64,000 nucleotides of DNA from Streptomyces griseorubiginosus (GCF_001514195.1 NZ_KQ948738.1:335207-399206), one strand, 5' to 3'. Shown: positions 15,565 through 23,869, counted from the stretch's first letter. Program-made: numbers and translations. Notes: a model not told the origin generated them from the letters alone.

Positions 15565-15978
15565 TCAGAGGTCTGTCGGCGAACTCCGCTCGGGCTGGCG
15601 GGCGTCCACGTCGAGATGCTCGCCGACCCGGTTGACGAGCAGTGTCATCTCGTAGGCGATCTGGCCGATGTCGGCGTCCGAGCCGCTGAGCACGCACAGA
15701 CAGCTACCGGTGCCGGCCGCGGTGACGAACAGCACCGCGTCGTCGAACTCGATCATCGTCTGCCGTACCTGACCTGCGCCGAAGTGCCGGCCGGATCCTT
15801 TGGCGAGGCTGTGCAGTCCGGACGAGACGGCGGCGAGATGTTCCGCGTCCTCGCGGCGCAGTCCCGTGCTCGCGCCCGTCACCAGTCCGTCGTTGGACAG
15901 CACCAGCGCGTGCCGGACGTGGTCGACGCGCTCGGTCAGATCGTCCAGCAGCCAGCCGAGGCCCTGCTTCTCCGGCAT
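15565..15978 (-). CDS. Orphan roadblock/LC7 protein (CvnB paralogue)
   Basis: 137-residue roadblock/LC7-fold protein; ATG at 15978 chosen because conservation with CvnB begins just after it (GLGWLLDDLTERV) while the longer upstream frame has no match. It is strikingly similar to the CvnB at 17685-18155 over the whole domain: 'VRHALVLSNDGL', 'RREDAEHLAAVSSG', 'HSLAKG.GRHFGAG', 'VRQTM.E', 'ADIG..AYEM..LV.RVGEHL' are shared. Roadblock proteins bind small GTPases, here plausibly CvnD at 16514. It stands outside the conservon proper, beyond the opposite-strand PPOX gene, and may be an alternative subunit derived by duplication. Confidence 0.88.
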   Translation of the reverse strand: MPEKQGLGWLLDDLTERVDHVRHALVLSNDGLVTGASTGLRREDAEHLAAVSSGLHSLAKGSGRHFGAGQVRQTMIEFDDAVLFVTAAGTGSCLCVLSGSDADIGQIAYEMTLLVNRVGEHLDVDARQPERSSPTDL

Positions 15979-16071
15979 GTGTCCCGTCTCCCCGTGTGAC
16001 GTCTCCTCCAGCCCGGAGGATCTCCCGCAAGCCTTCCCCACGACCGTCAACGGGGCAAGGAGAATGGGGAC

Positions 16072-16500
16072 ATGGCACAGAAGATGACCGATGAGGAATG
16101 GCGGGAGTTCGTCTCGTACGGCACCCGTACCGGCAAGTTGTCCACCGTCCGGGCCGACGGGAGCCCGCATGTGGCGCCGATCTGGTTCGTGCTCGACGGT
16201 GACGATCTGGTGTTCAACACCGGGAAGGCCACCGTCAAGGGGCGCAATCTGGCGCGGGACGGGCGTGTCGCCCTGTGCGTGGACGACGACCGGCCGCCCT
16301 TCGACTACGTGGTGGTGCAGGGCCGGGCCCGGCTGTCGGAGGATCTCGACGAGGTCCGGCACTGGGCCGGCCGGATCGGCGCGCGGTACATGGGCGAGGA
16401 GCGGGCCGAGGAGTTCGCGGCCCGCAACGGCGTTCCGGGCGAACTCCTCGTCCGCGTGAAGATCGACAAGGTGCTGGCGGAGAAGCGCGTCGCCGACTGA
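16072..16500 (+). CDS. PPOX-class F420-dependent oxidoreductase
   Basis: 142-residue split-barrel flavin/deazaflavin protein. The start ATG at 16072 follows AAGGAGAA. The sequence 'GKLSTVRADGSPHVAPIWFVLDG' (in parts GKLSTVRADGS and PHVAPIWFVLDG), 'LVFNTGKATVKGRNLARDGRVALCVDD' and 'VVVQGRARL' are typical of the actinobacterial F420-binding PPOX subgroup. Likely reduces a small substrate with F420H2; the substrate is unknown. It is inserted on the opposite strand between the orphan roadblock gene (divergent) and cvnD (convergent, 13 bases apart). Confidence 0.88.
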   Translation: MAQKMTDEEWREFVSYGTRTGKLSTVRADGSPHVAPIWFVLDGDDLVFNTGKATVKGRNLARDGRVALCVDDDRPPFDYVVVQGRARLSEDLDEVRHWAGRIGARYMGEERAEEFAARNGVPGELLVRVKIDKVLAEKRVAD

Positions 16501-16513
16501 CGGATCCGCCCGG

Positions 16514-17119
16514 TCAGCCCACCGAGTCGAGCAGCCGGGCGGTGTGCATGCGCCCGGCGTACTCGACCAGGCGGATGAGCACCTCCTTCCCCGAGTCACG
16601 GTCCCGTGCGTCGCAGAGCACCACGGGAGTTCCCTGGTCGAGGTCGAGCGCGCGGGACACGTCGTGGGCGCCGTAGCTCCGGGCGCCGGCGAAGCAGTTG
16701 ACGGCCACCACGAACGGGATGTGCCGGTGCTCGAAGTAGTCCACGGCCGGGAAGCAGTCCTCCAGGCGCCGGGTGTCGGCGAGGACGACGGCGCCCAGGG
16801 CTCCCTGGGACAACTCGTCCCACAGGAACCAGAAGCGGTCCTGGCCGGGGGTGCCGAAGAGGTAGAGGGACAGGCCGGAGCGGATGGTGATGCGGCCGAA
16901 GTCCATGGCGACGGTCGTGGTGACCTTCTGGTCCACGCCGTCGGTGTCGTCCACCAGCTGGCCGGCCTCGCTGAGCAGTTCCTCGGTGCGCAGCGGCCTG
17001 ATCTCGCTGACCGCGCCCACCAGGGTGGTCTTGCCCACGCCGAAACCGCCGGCGACCAGTATCTTCAGCGCAAGGGCGGTCGGCTCGCCGTCCTGGGCGT
17101 CGGAGTTCTCGGAGACCAT
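16514..17119 (-). CDS. cvnD: Conservon small GTPase (CvnD)
   Basis: 201-residue Ras-like GTPase. P-loop GGFGVGKTT (about residues 25-33), switch region with T-T-T (VTTTVAMDFG), G3 'LFGTPGQDRFWF' in place of DxxGQ, and the N-C-F segment in place of NKxD (VAVNCFAG), all as in CvnD/MglA-like ATP/GTP-binding proteins of conservons. These proteins relay signals at the membrane with the CvnA kinase-like receptor and the CvnB roadblock protein. Unlike most conservons, cvnD is separated from cvnC by 129 bases, which could hold its own promoter; this spacer has a small hairpin (GCGGT/ACCGC around 17198-17211). Confidence 0.92.
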   Translation of the reverse strand: MVSENSDAQDGEPTALALKILVAGGFGVGKTTLVGAVSEIRPLRTEELLSEAGQLVDDTDGVDQKVTTTVAMDFGRITIRSGLSLYLFGTPGQDRFWFLWDELSQGALGAVVLADTRRLEDCFPAVDYFEHRHIPFVVAVNCFAGARSYGAHDVSRALDLDQGTPVVLCDARDRDSGKEVLIRLVEYAGRMHTARLLDSVG

Positions 17120-17248
17120 CGATCACTTCTCTCGGGAGGGCCGGCAACGGGCGGCGACGTCGGCACGGGGTCGCGAAATCAGCATCATGACAACTAGGGC
17201 TCGCCTTCGGGCGGTTCGACCGCTTATTGCCCGGTTCTGAACGTTCAT

Positions 17249-17662
17249 CTACAGCGCCCGAAGCCCTTCGATCACCTCGCGCAGAATCCGTTCGTCGGGA
17301 AGCTGCGCGGGCGGTACCGGTCGGCTGACGGTGACACAGCCGAGTTCCAGGAGGTCCCCCAGGAGCACCCTGACCACGCCGACGGGCAGGTCGGCGCCCG
17401 CGCCGAGCTCCGCCACCGACTGCGTCTCGAGGCGGCACAGATCGATCAGGGCACGGTGTTCGGGCCCGAGCGCGCTGTCCTCGCCCGGGCCGGGCGCGCC
17501 CGCGTCCAGGGTGACGAGGGCGATCAGGTCGAAACGCACCCCGGTGGGGCCGGGTTTGGTGCGTCCGCCCGTCATCGCGTAGGGGCGGACGAGAGGCCCG
17601 GCCTCGCCGTCGTACCACTGGCTTCCCTGGTCGTGCGGGAGGCCCGTCATGTCCTCGGTCAT
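17249..17662 (-). CDS. cvnC: Conservon DUF742 protein (CvnC)
   Basis: About 137 residues, ATG at 17662 chosen; an ATG at 17707 overlapping the end of cvnB is possible. The block 'PLVRPYAMTGGRTKP' is the DUF742 (PF05331) signature, followed by 'LIALVTL' and a winged-helix-like C-terminal half 'SVAELGAGADLPVGVVRVLLGDLLELGCV' (in parts). The C-terminal helix ends with 'ILREVIEGLRAL', as in the family. DUF742 proteins are obligate conservon members of unclear biochemical function, thought to bind the GTPase or DNA. Confidence 0.9.
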   Translation of the reverse strand: MTEDMTGLPHDQGSQWYDGEAGPLVRPYAMTGGRTKPGPTGVRFDLIALVTLDAGAPGPGEDSALGPEHRALIDLCRLETQSVAELGAGADLPVGVVRVLLGDLLELGCVTVSRPVPPAQLPDERILREVIEGLRAL

Positions 17663-17684
17663 GCCTGCCGACCGCCCTTCGCTC

Positions 17685-18155
17685 TCATCCGGCGGGCGGC
17701 CGCGCACCCACGCGCGGCGCCGTGTAGAGGTGCTCCCCGACGCGTTTGACCAGCCGTGCCATCTCGTAGGCGACCAGGCCGATGTCCGCGGTCACCGCGG
17801 TGAGCACGGCGAGACAGGAGCCGTCTCCCGCGGCGGCCACGAACAGGAAGCCGTCGTCCATCTCGACCATGGTCTGGCGCACTCCCCCGGCCCCGAAGTG
17901 GCGGCCGGCGCCCTTCGCGAGGCTGTGGAAGCCGGAGGAGACGGCCGCGAGGTGTTCCGCGTCCTCGCGGCGCAGGTCCGTGGAGGACCCCACGGCGAGG
18001 CCGTCGTTGGACAGCACCACGGCGTGCCGTACCTCGCTCACCCGCAGCACCAGGTCGTCCAGCAGCCAGTCGAGTTCGCCGGACCTCCCCCACTCCCGGT
18101 TCCGCTCGCGCGGGGGGACCCCCATGTCGGCCCTCATGTTCGGGTCCTGGATCAT
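17685..18155 (-). CDS. cvnB: Conservon roadblock/LC7 protein (CvnB)
   Basis: 156 residues with the roadblock/LC7 domain at about 28-140 (LDWLLDDLVLRVSEVRHAVV, then LSNDGLAVG). Its ATG overlaps the cvnA stop (ATGA at 18152-18155), showing translational coupling with the histidine-kinase-like receptor. CvnB proteins are thought to regulate the CvnD GTPase. A close paralogue lies at 15565-15978. Confidence 0.93.
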   Translation of the reverse strand: MIQDPNMRADMGVPPRERNREWGRSGELDWLLDDLVLRVSEVRHAVVLSNDGLAVGSSTDLRREDAEHLAAVSSGFHSLAKGAGRHFGAGGVRQTMVEMDDGFLFVAAAGDGSCLAVLTAVTADIGLVAYEMARLVKRVGEHLYTAPRVGARPPAG

Positions 18156-20716
18156 CCTCGGTCTCCTTCGCTGCTGTCTCTGCCCGCTGGGGAATCTGGG
18201 GCGGCGGCGCGCCCGGGCTGCCTGCCGCCCCCGCGTGCCCAGCCGTCCCGGTACGCGGCCATCCGGTCCCGTACGACCTCGGGTGAACGGCCCTCATCGG
18301 CCCGGCGGCCGGTCGCCGGGGCCGGTTCCTGCGAGCGCTGCTCGCGCAGTTGGGGGGCGAGGCTCGCCTGGCGGACCCGGCGGGGCAGGTCGTCGGACTC
18401 CTCCGGCTCCTCGGACGGTCGGTGCAGGCGCAAGGCGGTCACTCCGGCAGGCGGTGTGTCGGTCGTGCCCCGGTCGGCCGTTCCCCGGTCGGCCGCGACC
18501 GCGCGGGGGGCCACTAGGGCGGGCCGCTCGGCGGAGGCGGGGACGGACTCCTGGTCGCGTTCGGCGGACACGCGCGCGTACTCGCGGTGTGCGAGCCGTT
18601 CCCGGTCGACGGCTTCGGCGGCCCTGGCGGCCTCGGCGCCTTCGGCGGGTGAACGTTCCGCCGCCTTGCTGTGCAGCAGCGCCGTCGGCAGCAGGACGAC
18701 CGCGGTGGTACCGCCGTAGGGCGAGGTGCGCAGGTGCACCTTGATGCCGTGGCGGGCCGCGAGCCTGCTGACCACGAACAGACCCAGCCGGTCGCTGTCG
18801 AACAGGTCGAGCGCCTCGGACTGTTCGATCCGGCGGTTGGCCTCGGCGAGGGTCTCCTTGCCCATGCCCAGGCCGCGGTCCTCGACCTCGACGGCGTAGC
18901 CGTTGCCGACGGGTTCGCCGGTGACGCGCACACGCGTGTGGGGCGGTGAGAACTGGGCGGCGTTCTCGATGACCTCGGCCAGCAGGTGGGTGAGGTCGGC
19001 GACGGCGGCGCCGACGACGGACGCGTCGGGCAGCTGACGCACCTCCACGCGCGCGTAGTCCTCGACCTCGGACACGGCCGCGCGCACCACGTTGGTCAGC
19101 GACACCGGCATGCGCCAGGCGCGGCCGGGTGCGGCGCCGGAGAGGATGATCAGGCTCTCCGCGTGGCGGCGCATGCGGGTGGTGAGGTGGTCGAGCCGGA
19201 AGAGGTCGCTCAGTTCGTTGGGGTCGTCGGAGCGGCGTTCCATGCTGTCGAGCAGGCTCAGCTGGCGGTGGACGAGGATCTGGCTGCGGCGGGCGAGGTT
19301 GACGAAGACGCCGGAGATGCCGCTGGCGAGTTCGGCGCGCTCCACCGCGGCCCGCAGGGCGGCGCGGTGCACGGTGGCGAGTGCCTCGGCGACCTGGCCG
19401 GTCTCGTCCTCGGCGGGCGGCCCGGGGGGAGCCTCGGACCGCAAGTCGATCTCGTCGCCGGCCCGCAGCCTGTCCATGGCGTCCGGGAGTTTGCGGCGGG
19501 CGATCTCCAGGGCGCTGTTGCGCAGGCTCACGAGTTCGACGACGAGGCCGCGTCCGATGCGCACGGAGATGACCAGGGAGGCGGCGACGGCGACGAGCCC
19601 GAGAAGGACCGCTGCGCCCGCCGGGGTGAGCAGGCCCCGGGTGAACGGGTCGGCGCGGTGGGCGACCCCGCTCCCGGCGGTCTGCTGGACGGCCCGCATG
19701 CCGCTCTGCACGCGCGCGTGTGCCGTCTGCCAGGTGGTCTCCGGCGTCGACTCGACGGCACGCGCGCCGGGAGCGGCGGCGAGTGTCCGGTCCTCCGCCG
19801 CGGTCACGGTGGCGAAGGCACCGCTGCCGGCGACCTTCCGCCAGGCCTCGCGGTCGGAGCCGCGCAGGTCGGCCACGGCGCTCTCGGTGAAGGCCCGTCG
19901 GGTGTCGACGGCCCCGGTGAACAGCCGCAGCCGCTCACCGGCGAGGACGCCCGACAGGCGCGCGCTCGCCAGCACGGCGTCCTCCTGGGCCAGTGACTCG
20001 CCCGCGCGGGAGAACTCGAGCAGTACGCGCGCGTCGGAGCCGAGCTGAGCGTCCTGGATGCCGGTGAGGGCACCGCCCACGGCGAAGGCACCGGTGATGG
20101 TCCTGGTGTAACGGCCGTACGTCTCGTCCCATCCGGCGCTGCGGTCCAGCACGGCGGCGCGCAGGGGCCGCAGTTGCTCGACGGCCGTCACGAATGCTTT
20201 GAGGCGCTGGGCGACACCGGCGGGCAGTTCCTCGCCGTCGGCGACGGTGTTGTGCTCGCCGAGCCGCAGCCGGGCCACGGCCTGGTCGGTGCGTGCGGCG
20301 AGTGTGCGGAGGTCGTCGCTCTGCGCCGCGGACGGGTCGGTGGCGTAGCGGACCGCGGCGGACCGCTCCGCCTGGAGCGCGGTGACGGCGTCGGCGACGG
20401 GTGACCGTACGGCGTCGTCCACCCGCTGCAACTGCCGCAGCCGGGAGACGTCCTGGGCGGTGCTGACGGTCGCGTACGCCCACAGGGCGAGCAGTGAGAC
20501 GACGGGCACCATCAGCAGGCAGACGATCTTGGCGCGGACGGTGCGCGGGCGTATCCGCCAGTGTCCCGGGCGTGCGGGTATGTCCTCCGTTACCGGGCCC
20601 GCCGTGTCGTCGGGCACTTCGTCGGCCGGCGGACCGGCGTGGGCGCGGCGGCCGCGTGCGGGTGTCTGGGGCAGCGGCTCGGCGCCGGCTGTGAGGGTCC
20701 TACGCGGTGTACGCAT
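18152..20716 (-). CDS. cvnA: Conservon sensor histidine kinase-like protein (CvnA)
   Basis: 854-residue membrane sensor. Disordered N-terminus to about residue 55, first membrane helix about 62-84, extracellular nitrate/nitrite-sensing (NIT)-like helical domain to about 345, second helix about 365-385, HAMP-like linker, and a GHKL ATPase domain at about 560-690 with N-box EVIENAAQFS, G1 VEDRGLGMG and G2 'PYGGTTAVV'. I see no clear phospho-acceptor His in an H-box of the classical kind, as expected for this group. The last about 165 residues are low-complexity and charged. Head of the conservon operon; the ligand is unknown. Confidence 0.92.
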   Translation of the reverse strand: MRTPRRTLTAGAEPLPQTPARGRRAHAGPPADEVPDDTAGPVTEDIPARPGHWRIRPRTVRAKIVCLLMVPVVSLLALWAYATVSTAQDVSRLRQLQRVDDAVRSPVADAVTALQAERSAAVRYATDPSAAQSDDLRTLAARTDQAVARLRLGEHNTVADGEELPAGVAQRLKAFVTAVEQLRPLRAAVLDRSAGWDETYGRYTRTITGAFAVGGALTGIQDAQLGSDARVLLEFSRAGESLAQEDAVLASARLSGVLAGERLRLFTGAVDTRRAFTESAVADLRGSDREAWRKVAGSGAFATVTAAEDRTLAAAPGARAVESTPETTWQTAHARVQSGMRAVQQTAGSGVAHRADPFTRGLLTPAGAAVLLGLVAVAASLVISVRIGRGLVVELVSLRNSALEIARRKLPDAMDRLRAGDEIDLRSEAPPGPPAEDETGQVAEALATVHRAALRAAVERAELASGISGVFVNLARRSQILVHRQLSLLDSMERRSDDPNELSDLFRLDHLTTRMRRHAESLIILSGAAPGRAWRMPVSLTNVVRAAVSEVEDYARVEVRQLPDASVVGAAVADLTHLLAEVIENAAQFSPPHTRVRVTGEPVGNGYAVEVEDRGLGMGKETLAEANRRIEQSEALDLFDSDRLGLFVVSRLAARHGIKVHLRTSPYGGTTAVVLLPTALLHSKAAERSPAEGAEAARAAEAVDRERLAHREYARVSAERDQESVPASAERPALVAPRAVAADRGTADRGTTDTPPAGVTALRLHRPSEEPEESDDLPRRVRQASLAPQLREQRSQEPAPATGRRADEGRSPEVVRDRMAAYRDGWARGGGRQPGRAAAPDSPAGRDSSEGDRG

Positions 20717-20799
20717 GGCCTCCTCGCTCGGGAGTGGTTCGGGGCGTCTCGTCGGGGCCGTCCGGGGCTCGGATCCGCCGCCTGGAGGGGACGCCGCGG

Positions 20800-21573
20800 C
20801 TATGAGGGGACGGTCTCGGCCGCGCGCTGGGCCGAGGCGGTGGCCTCGCGCTCTCCTGTCGTGGGCGACAGCGCGACGAAGGCCGAGGTCAGGAAGAGGT
20901 AGGAGCCGAGACCGACGGCGAGCGGGAAGATGAACTGCATCGCCGTGGCGCCGGGCAGGACGGCCCCGGAGGGTGCGACGCGCACGCTCACCGCGAACAT
21001 CCCGGTGTAGTGCATGCTGCTCACCGCGGCCCCCATGATGAGCGAGGCGATGGTGACGGCGACGGGTGACTTGATGTTGAGCGCCGCCCAGAGAGCTGCC
21101 GTCGCCGCGACGACGGCGATCAGGACCGAGAGGCCGACGAGCGCCGGGTCGTAGTCGATGTGACCGTGCAGTCGGACGGCCGCCATGCCCAGGTAGTGCA
21201 TGCTCGCCACGCCCAGCCCGGTGGTGAGTCCGCCGAGGAAGAGCGCGCGGATCCGGTCACGGCCGTAGCCGACCGCGAAGACGCCCGCGGAGACGACGAC
21301 CATGGCGACCAGGAGGCTCGCGATGGTCAGGGGTACGTCGTAGCGGATGTCGGTGCCGCTCACGCTGAAGCCGAGCATGGCCACGAAGTGCATGGTCCAG
21401 ATGCCGGTCCCGATGGCCGAGGCGGCGGTGATGAGCCAGTTGCGCCGCGAACGGCCGGTCGCTCCGAGCGCGCGGACGGTGCAGCGCAGGCCGAGCGCGG
21501 CTCCGATGCACGCCATGACGTACGAGAGTGTGGGCGTCAGCCAGCCCAGGGCTGCGTGGTCCAGGTGTCCCAT
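20800..21573 (-). CDS. MHYT-domain membrane sensor protein
   Basis: 257-residue integral membrane protein with seven or so hydrophobic helices. Three copies of the MHYT signature are visible: MHFVAM, MHYLGM and MHYTGM, at about residues 61, 127 and 192; these His/Met pairs are proposed to bind copper and sense diatomic gases. The ATG at 21573 is preferred over a TTG two codons upstream. There is no output domain, so it may signal through a partner; the conservon sensor cvnA begins 83 bases downstream on the same strand, making cotranscription possible. Confidence 0.9.
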   Translation of the reverse strand: MGHLDHAALGWLTPTLSYVMACIGAALGLRCTVRALGATGRSRRNWLITAASAIGTGIWTMHFVAMLGFSVSGTDIRYDVPLTIASLLVAMVVVSAGVFAVGYGRDRIRALFLGGLTTGLGVASMHYLGMAAVRLHGHIDYDPALVGLSVLIAVVAATAALWAALNIKSPVAVTIASLIMGAAVSSMHYTGMFAVSVRVAPSGAVLPGATAMQFIFPLAVGLGSYLFLTSAFVALSPTTGEREATASAQRAAETVPS

Positions 21574-21716
21574 GGCCAAGGGACGCTAGTGGGGTCAGGG
21601 GCGCACAAAGAGGGCGCATTTCGAAAGGTGCTGCAATATGACGCAGACGGGCATCTGAACGATCGCGTCACGCTCGAACGTGTGCGCCGGGTATTCATCC
21701 GTGTCGGTGAGGGATC

Positions 21717-22325
21717 ATGCGGACCATGAGCGACGACCACACACATGTCCAGGAGTTCTTCTCGGCCCGTGCGGCCGAGTGGGACCGCAGGTTTCCGGAC
21801 GACGGTCCCGCCTACGCCGCCGCGGTCGCCGAACTCGGCCTGCGGGCGGGCGACCGCGTACTCGACGCGGGCTGCGGCACCGGACGGGCCCTGACGCCCC
21901 TGCGCGCGGCCGTGGGGCCCACCGGAGTGGTCGTGGGAGCCGATCTGACCCCGGCCATGCTGGAGGCGGCCGTAGGGGCGGGCAGGGACCGGGACGGCCG
22001 GCTGCTGCTCGCCGACGTGACCGCGCTGCCGCTGCGCTCGCGGTCACTCGACGCCGTGTTCGGCGCGGGCCTGATCTCGCACCTGCCCGAACCGGCCGAG
22101 AGTCTGCGTGAGTTGGCCCGAGTCGTGCGGCCCGGCGGAGTCCTGGCCCTGTTCCACCCGATCGGCAGAGCGGCGCTGGCCGCGCGGCAGGGCCGGCAGA
22201 TCACCCCCGAGGACCTGCGCGCGGAAGCCAACCTCCGTCCACTGCTGGCCGGTTCGGGATGGCACATGACGTCGTACACCGACGAGGCCGCCAGATTTCT
22301 GGCGTTGGCTGTGCGCGAGGGCTGA
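21717..22325 (+). CDS. Class I SAM-dependent methyltransferase
   Basis: 202 residues (ATG at 21717; a second ATG at 21726 is equally placed behind GTGAGGG). Motif I VLDAGCGTGRAL (about residue 45), the acidic end of beta 2 (VVGADLTPAML), motif II region 'LLADVTALPLRSRSLDAVF' and the 'LARVVRPGGVLALFHP' segment identify a Methyltransf_11-type enzyme. Substrate unknown. It is convergent with the alpha/beta hydrolase gene and has its own 140-base upstream region. Confidence 0.9.
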   Translation: MRTMSDDHTHVQEFFSARAAEWDRRFPDDGPAYAAAVAELGLRAGDRVLDAGCGTGRALTPLRAAVGPTGVVVGADLTPAMLEAAVGAGRDRDGRLLLADVTALPLRSRSLDAVFGAGLISHLPEPAESLRELARVVRPGGVLALFHPIGRAALAARQGRQITPEDLRAEANLRPLLAGSGWHMTSYTDEAARFLALAVREG

Positions 22326-22370
22326 CGCCGCGCACCCCGGCCGTGGTGTCCTCACGGGGAGTGACCGCAC

Positions 22371-23126
22371 TCACCCCGTCCCGGCGACCGCGGCCACGAA
22401 GGCGTCGGGATTCTCGAACATGACGTTGTGGCCGGCGCCGGGCACGGTCAGGACCCGCACGCCCGCCACCTCCAGGCCCTCGCGTCCTTCGAGTTCGCCG
22501 GTGAGCTCGCCCTGGAGGTACACGCGCTCCATGGGCAGCGCTTCGAGAATCGCACGCATCATGGGGTCCGATCCGCGTCTGAGGCCGGCCGCGCTCCGGT
22601 GCAGGGCGCGCGGGTCGGCCAGCCGCATGGTCGCCGCCCACAGTGGGCCCGCCTTCTCGAGCACGCGCGCGTGGCCGCCCGCGACGAAGTCGTCCTCCTC
22701 GTAGGCGTCGATCCAGGTACTGCCCGCCGAGGACGGGGGCGAGGGGTCGAGGTTGGCCTCCGTCAGGACCAGCCGGGAGACGAGTTCGGGCCTGCGGTGA
22801 GCGAGGACGAGCGCGACCGACCCGCCCATGCTGTGCGCGATCAGCTCGACACCGGTCAGGCCCGCCGCGTCCAGCACGACCGCCAGGGCGTCCGCGTGGT
22901 CCTCCAGCGTGTAGCCGAAGTCCTGGGGACGGTCACTGGCCCCGTGGCCGGGCAGGTCGACGAACAGGCTTCGCCGCCCGGCGAGTTCGGGCCGGGCGGC
23001 GATGTGCGCGTGGTAGACGGCCGAGACCGCCCCCAGCCCGTGCACATACACGCGTGCCGGTTCCGCGCCGGGCGTCTCGGTCCAGCGGATCCTGCTTCCC
23101 CTGCCGTCGAACTCGGCCTGCTTCAT
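22371..23126 (-). CDS. Alpha/beta hydrolase
   Basis: 251-residue alpha/beta-hydrolase; ATG at 23126 follows GGGAGGG. The oxyanion segment VYVHGLGAVS, the 'FVDLPGHGASDRP' strand-turn, the nucleophile elbow AHSMGGSVAL (Ser at about residue 102) and the terminal 'VPGAGHNVMFENPDAF' with the catalytic His are complete. Similar to small-molecule esterases or lyases acting on lactones or esters; substrate unknown. It is divergent from the PadR regulator and very probably its target, because two operator-like dyads lie between them. Confidence 0.9.
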   Translation of the reverse strand: MKQAEFDGRGSRIRWTETPGAEPARVYVHGLGAVSAVYHAHIAARPELAGRRSLFVDLPGHGASDRPQDFGYTLEDHADALAVVLDAAGLTGVELIAHSMGGSVALVLAHRRPELVSRLVLTEANLDPSPPSSAGSTWIDAYEEDDFVAGGHARVLEKAGPLWAATMRLADPRALHRSAAGLRRGSDPMMRAILEALPMERVYLQGELTGELEGREGLEVAGVRVLTVPGAGHNVMFENPDAFVAAVAGTG

Positions 23127-23155
23127 GGTGCCCTCCCTTGTGCGTCCACCAGGAC

Positions 23156-23177
23156 AATACCTCGACACCGATGTATT
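23156..23177. promoter_or_regulatory. Operator-like dyad 1 (PadR/hydrolase divergent promoter)
   Basis: 22-base dyad with arms AATAC-n-TCG and CGA-n-GTATT around a 4-base centre: 8 of 11 positions are paired. AT-rich ends in a GC-rich spacer and position 30 bases before the hydrolase ATG suggest the PadR protein represses there. Confidence 0.6.
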
Positions 23178-23187
23178 GCGTAGCAGA

Positions 23188-23209
23188 TGTACACCACTGG
23201 AGAGGTACA
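23188..23209. promoter_or_regulatory. Operator-like dyad 2 (PadR/hydrolase divergent promoter)
   Basis: Arms TGTAC and GTACA separated by 12 bases, 25 bases before the padR ATG. TGTAC halves resemble the ATGT/ACAT arms of known PadR operators. Together with dyad 1 the motif GATGTA is repeated 16 bases apart, so the two sites may be bound together. Confidence 0.5.
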
Positions 23210-23233
23210 GCGTCGGTACGACAGAATGCGTGC

Positions 23234-23758
23234 ATGCTGGAGATGGCCATCCTCGGATTCCTCTACGACACCCCGCTGCACGGCTATGAGCTGCGCAAAC
23301 GCATCACCGCACTGGCGGGACACGTGCGGCCGGTCGCCGAGAGCACGCTGTACCCGGCGATCAAGCGCCTGGAGACGGCGGGACTGCTGGCACGTACGAC
23401 GGAACCCGGCGCCGTGGCCGCGCCCCGTCACGTCCTGACGCTCACCGACGAGGGACGGCGAGAGCTTCGGCGCCGGCTCGCCGAACCGGTCCGGCGCGAC
23501 ATCACCGACGAGAACCGGTGGTTCACCGTCCTCGCCTTCCTCCGGCACCTGGACGACGCCGGAGCGCAGGCGGCCGTGCTGCGACGACGGCTCGCCTTCC
23601 TGGAGGAGCCCGCCAGCTTCTTCTACGAGGGCGACCGGCCGTTGAGCGCCGAGGAGTTGGACGACCCCTTCCGCCGCGGGGTGCTGGTCATCGCGCGTGC
23701 CACGTCCCGGGCCGAACTCGGCTGGCTGCGGGAGACGATCGCCGCGCTCGACAGCTGA
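23234..23758 (+). CDS. PadR family transcriptional regulator
   Basis: 174-residue regulator with ATG at 23234 (MLEMAILGFL). The N-terminal winged helix has the PadR hallmark 'LHGYELRKRI' and 'ESTLYPAIKRLETAGLL', and the wing 'RHVLTLTDEGRRELRRRL'. The C-terminal half (about 90-174) is the helical Vir_act_alpha_C-type dimerisation domain. Divergent from the alpha/beta hydrolase with two dyads between them; likely represses that gene and itself. Confidence 0.92.
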   Translation: MLEMAILGFLYDTPLHGYELRKRITALAGHVRPVAESTLYPAIKRLETAGLLARTTEPGAVAAPRHVLTLTDEGRRELRRRLAEPVRRDITDENRWFTVLAFLRHLDDAGAQAAVLRRRLAFLEEPASFFYEGDRPLSAEELDDPFRRGVLVIARATSRAELGWLRETIAALDS

Positions 23759-23787
23759 TCCGGGGCGGCGCCGCGCCACGTCGGCGC

Positions 23788-23818
23788 TTGACCTCAAGCG
23801 AACTTGAGCTTCTACGTT
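23788..23818 (+). promoter_or_regulatory. SoxR/MerR-type promoter (SoxR-box-like) for the VOC gene
   Basis: -35 TTGACC (23788-23793) and -10 TACGTT (23813-23818) are separated by 19 bases, the long spacing typical of MerR-family promoters. The spacer contains the dyad CCTCAAG/CTTGAGc (23792-23798 and 23803-23809), which matches the SoxR box core CCTCAAG-N4-CTTGAGG at all but the last base. Transcription would start about 45 bases before the VOC gene. No soxR gene lies in the window. Confidence 0.7.
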
Positions 23819-23869
23819 CCCTCCAGGGCCGCGGGACCGACCGGCGGCGTCATTTCGTGGAGGTTCGCC

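Noticed and set aside
17195..17215. A GGTTCGA element suggesting a tRNA T-arm
   Set aside because: No acceptor, D-arm or anticodon arm can be formed around it.
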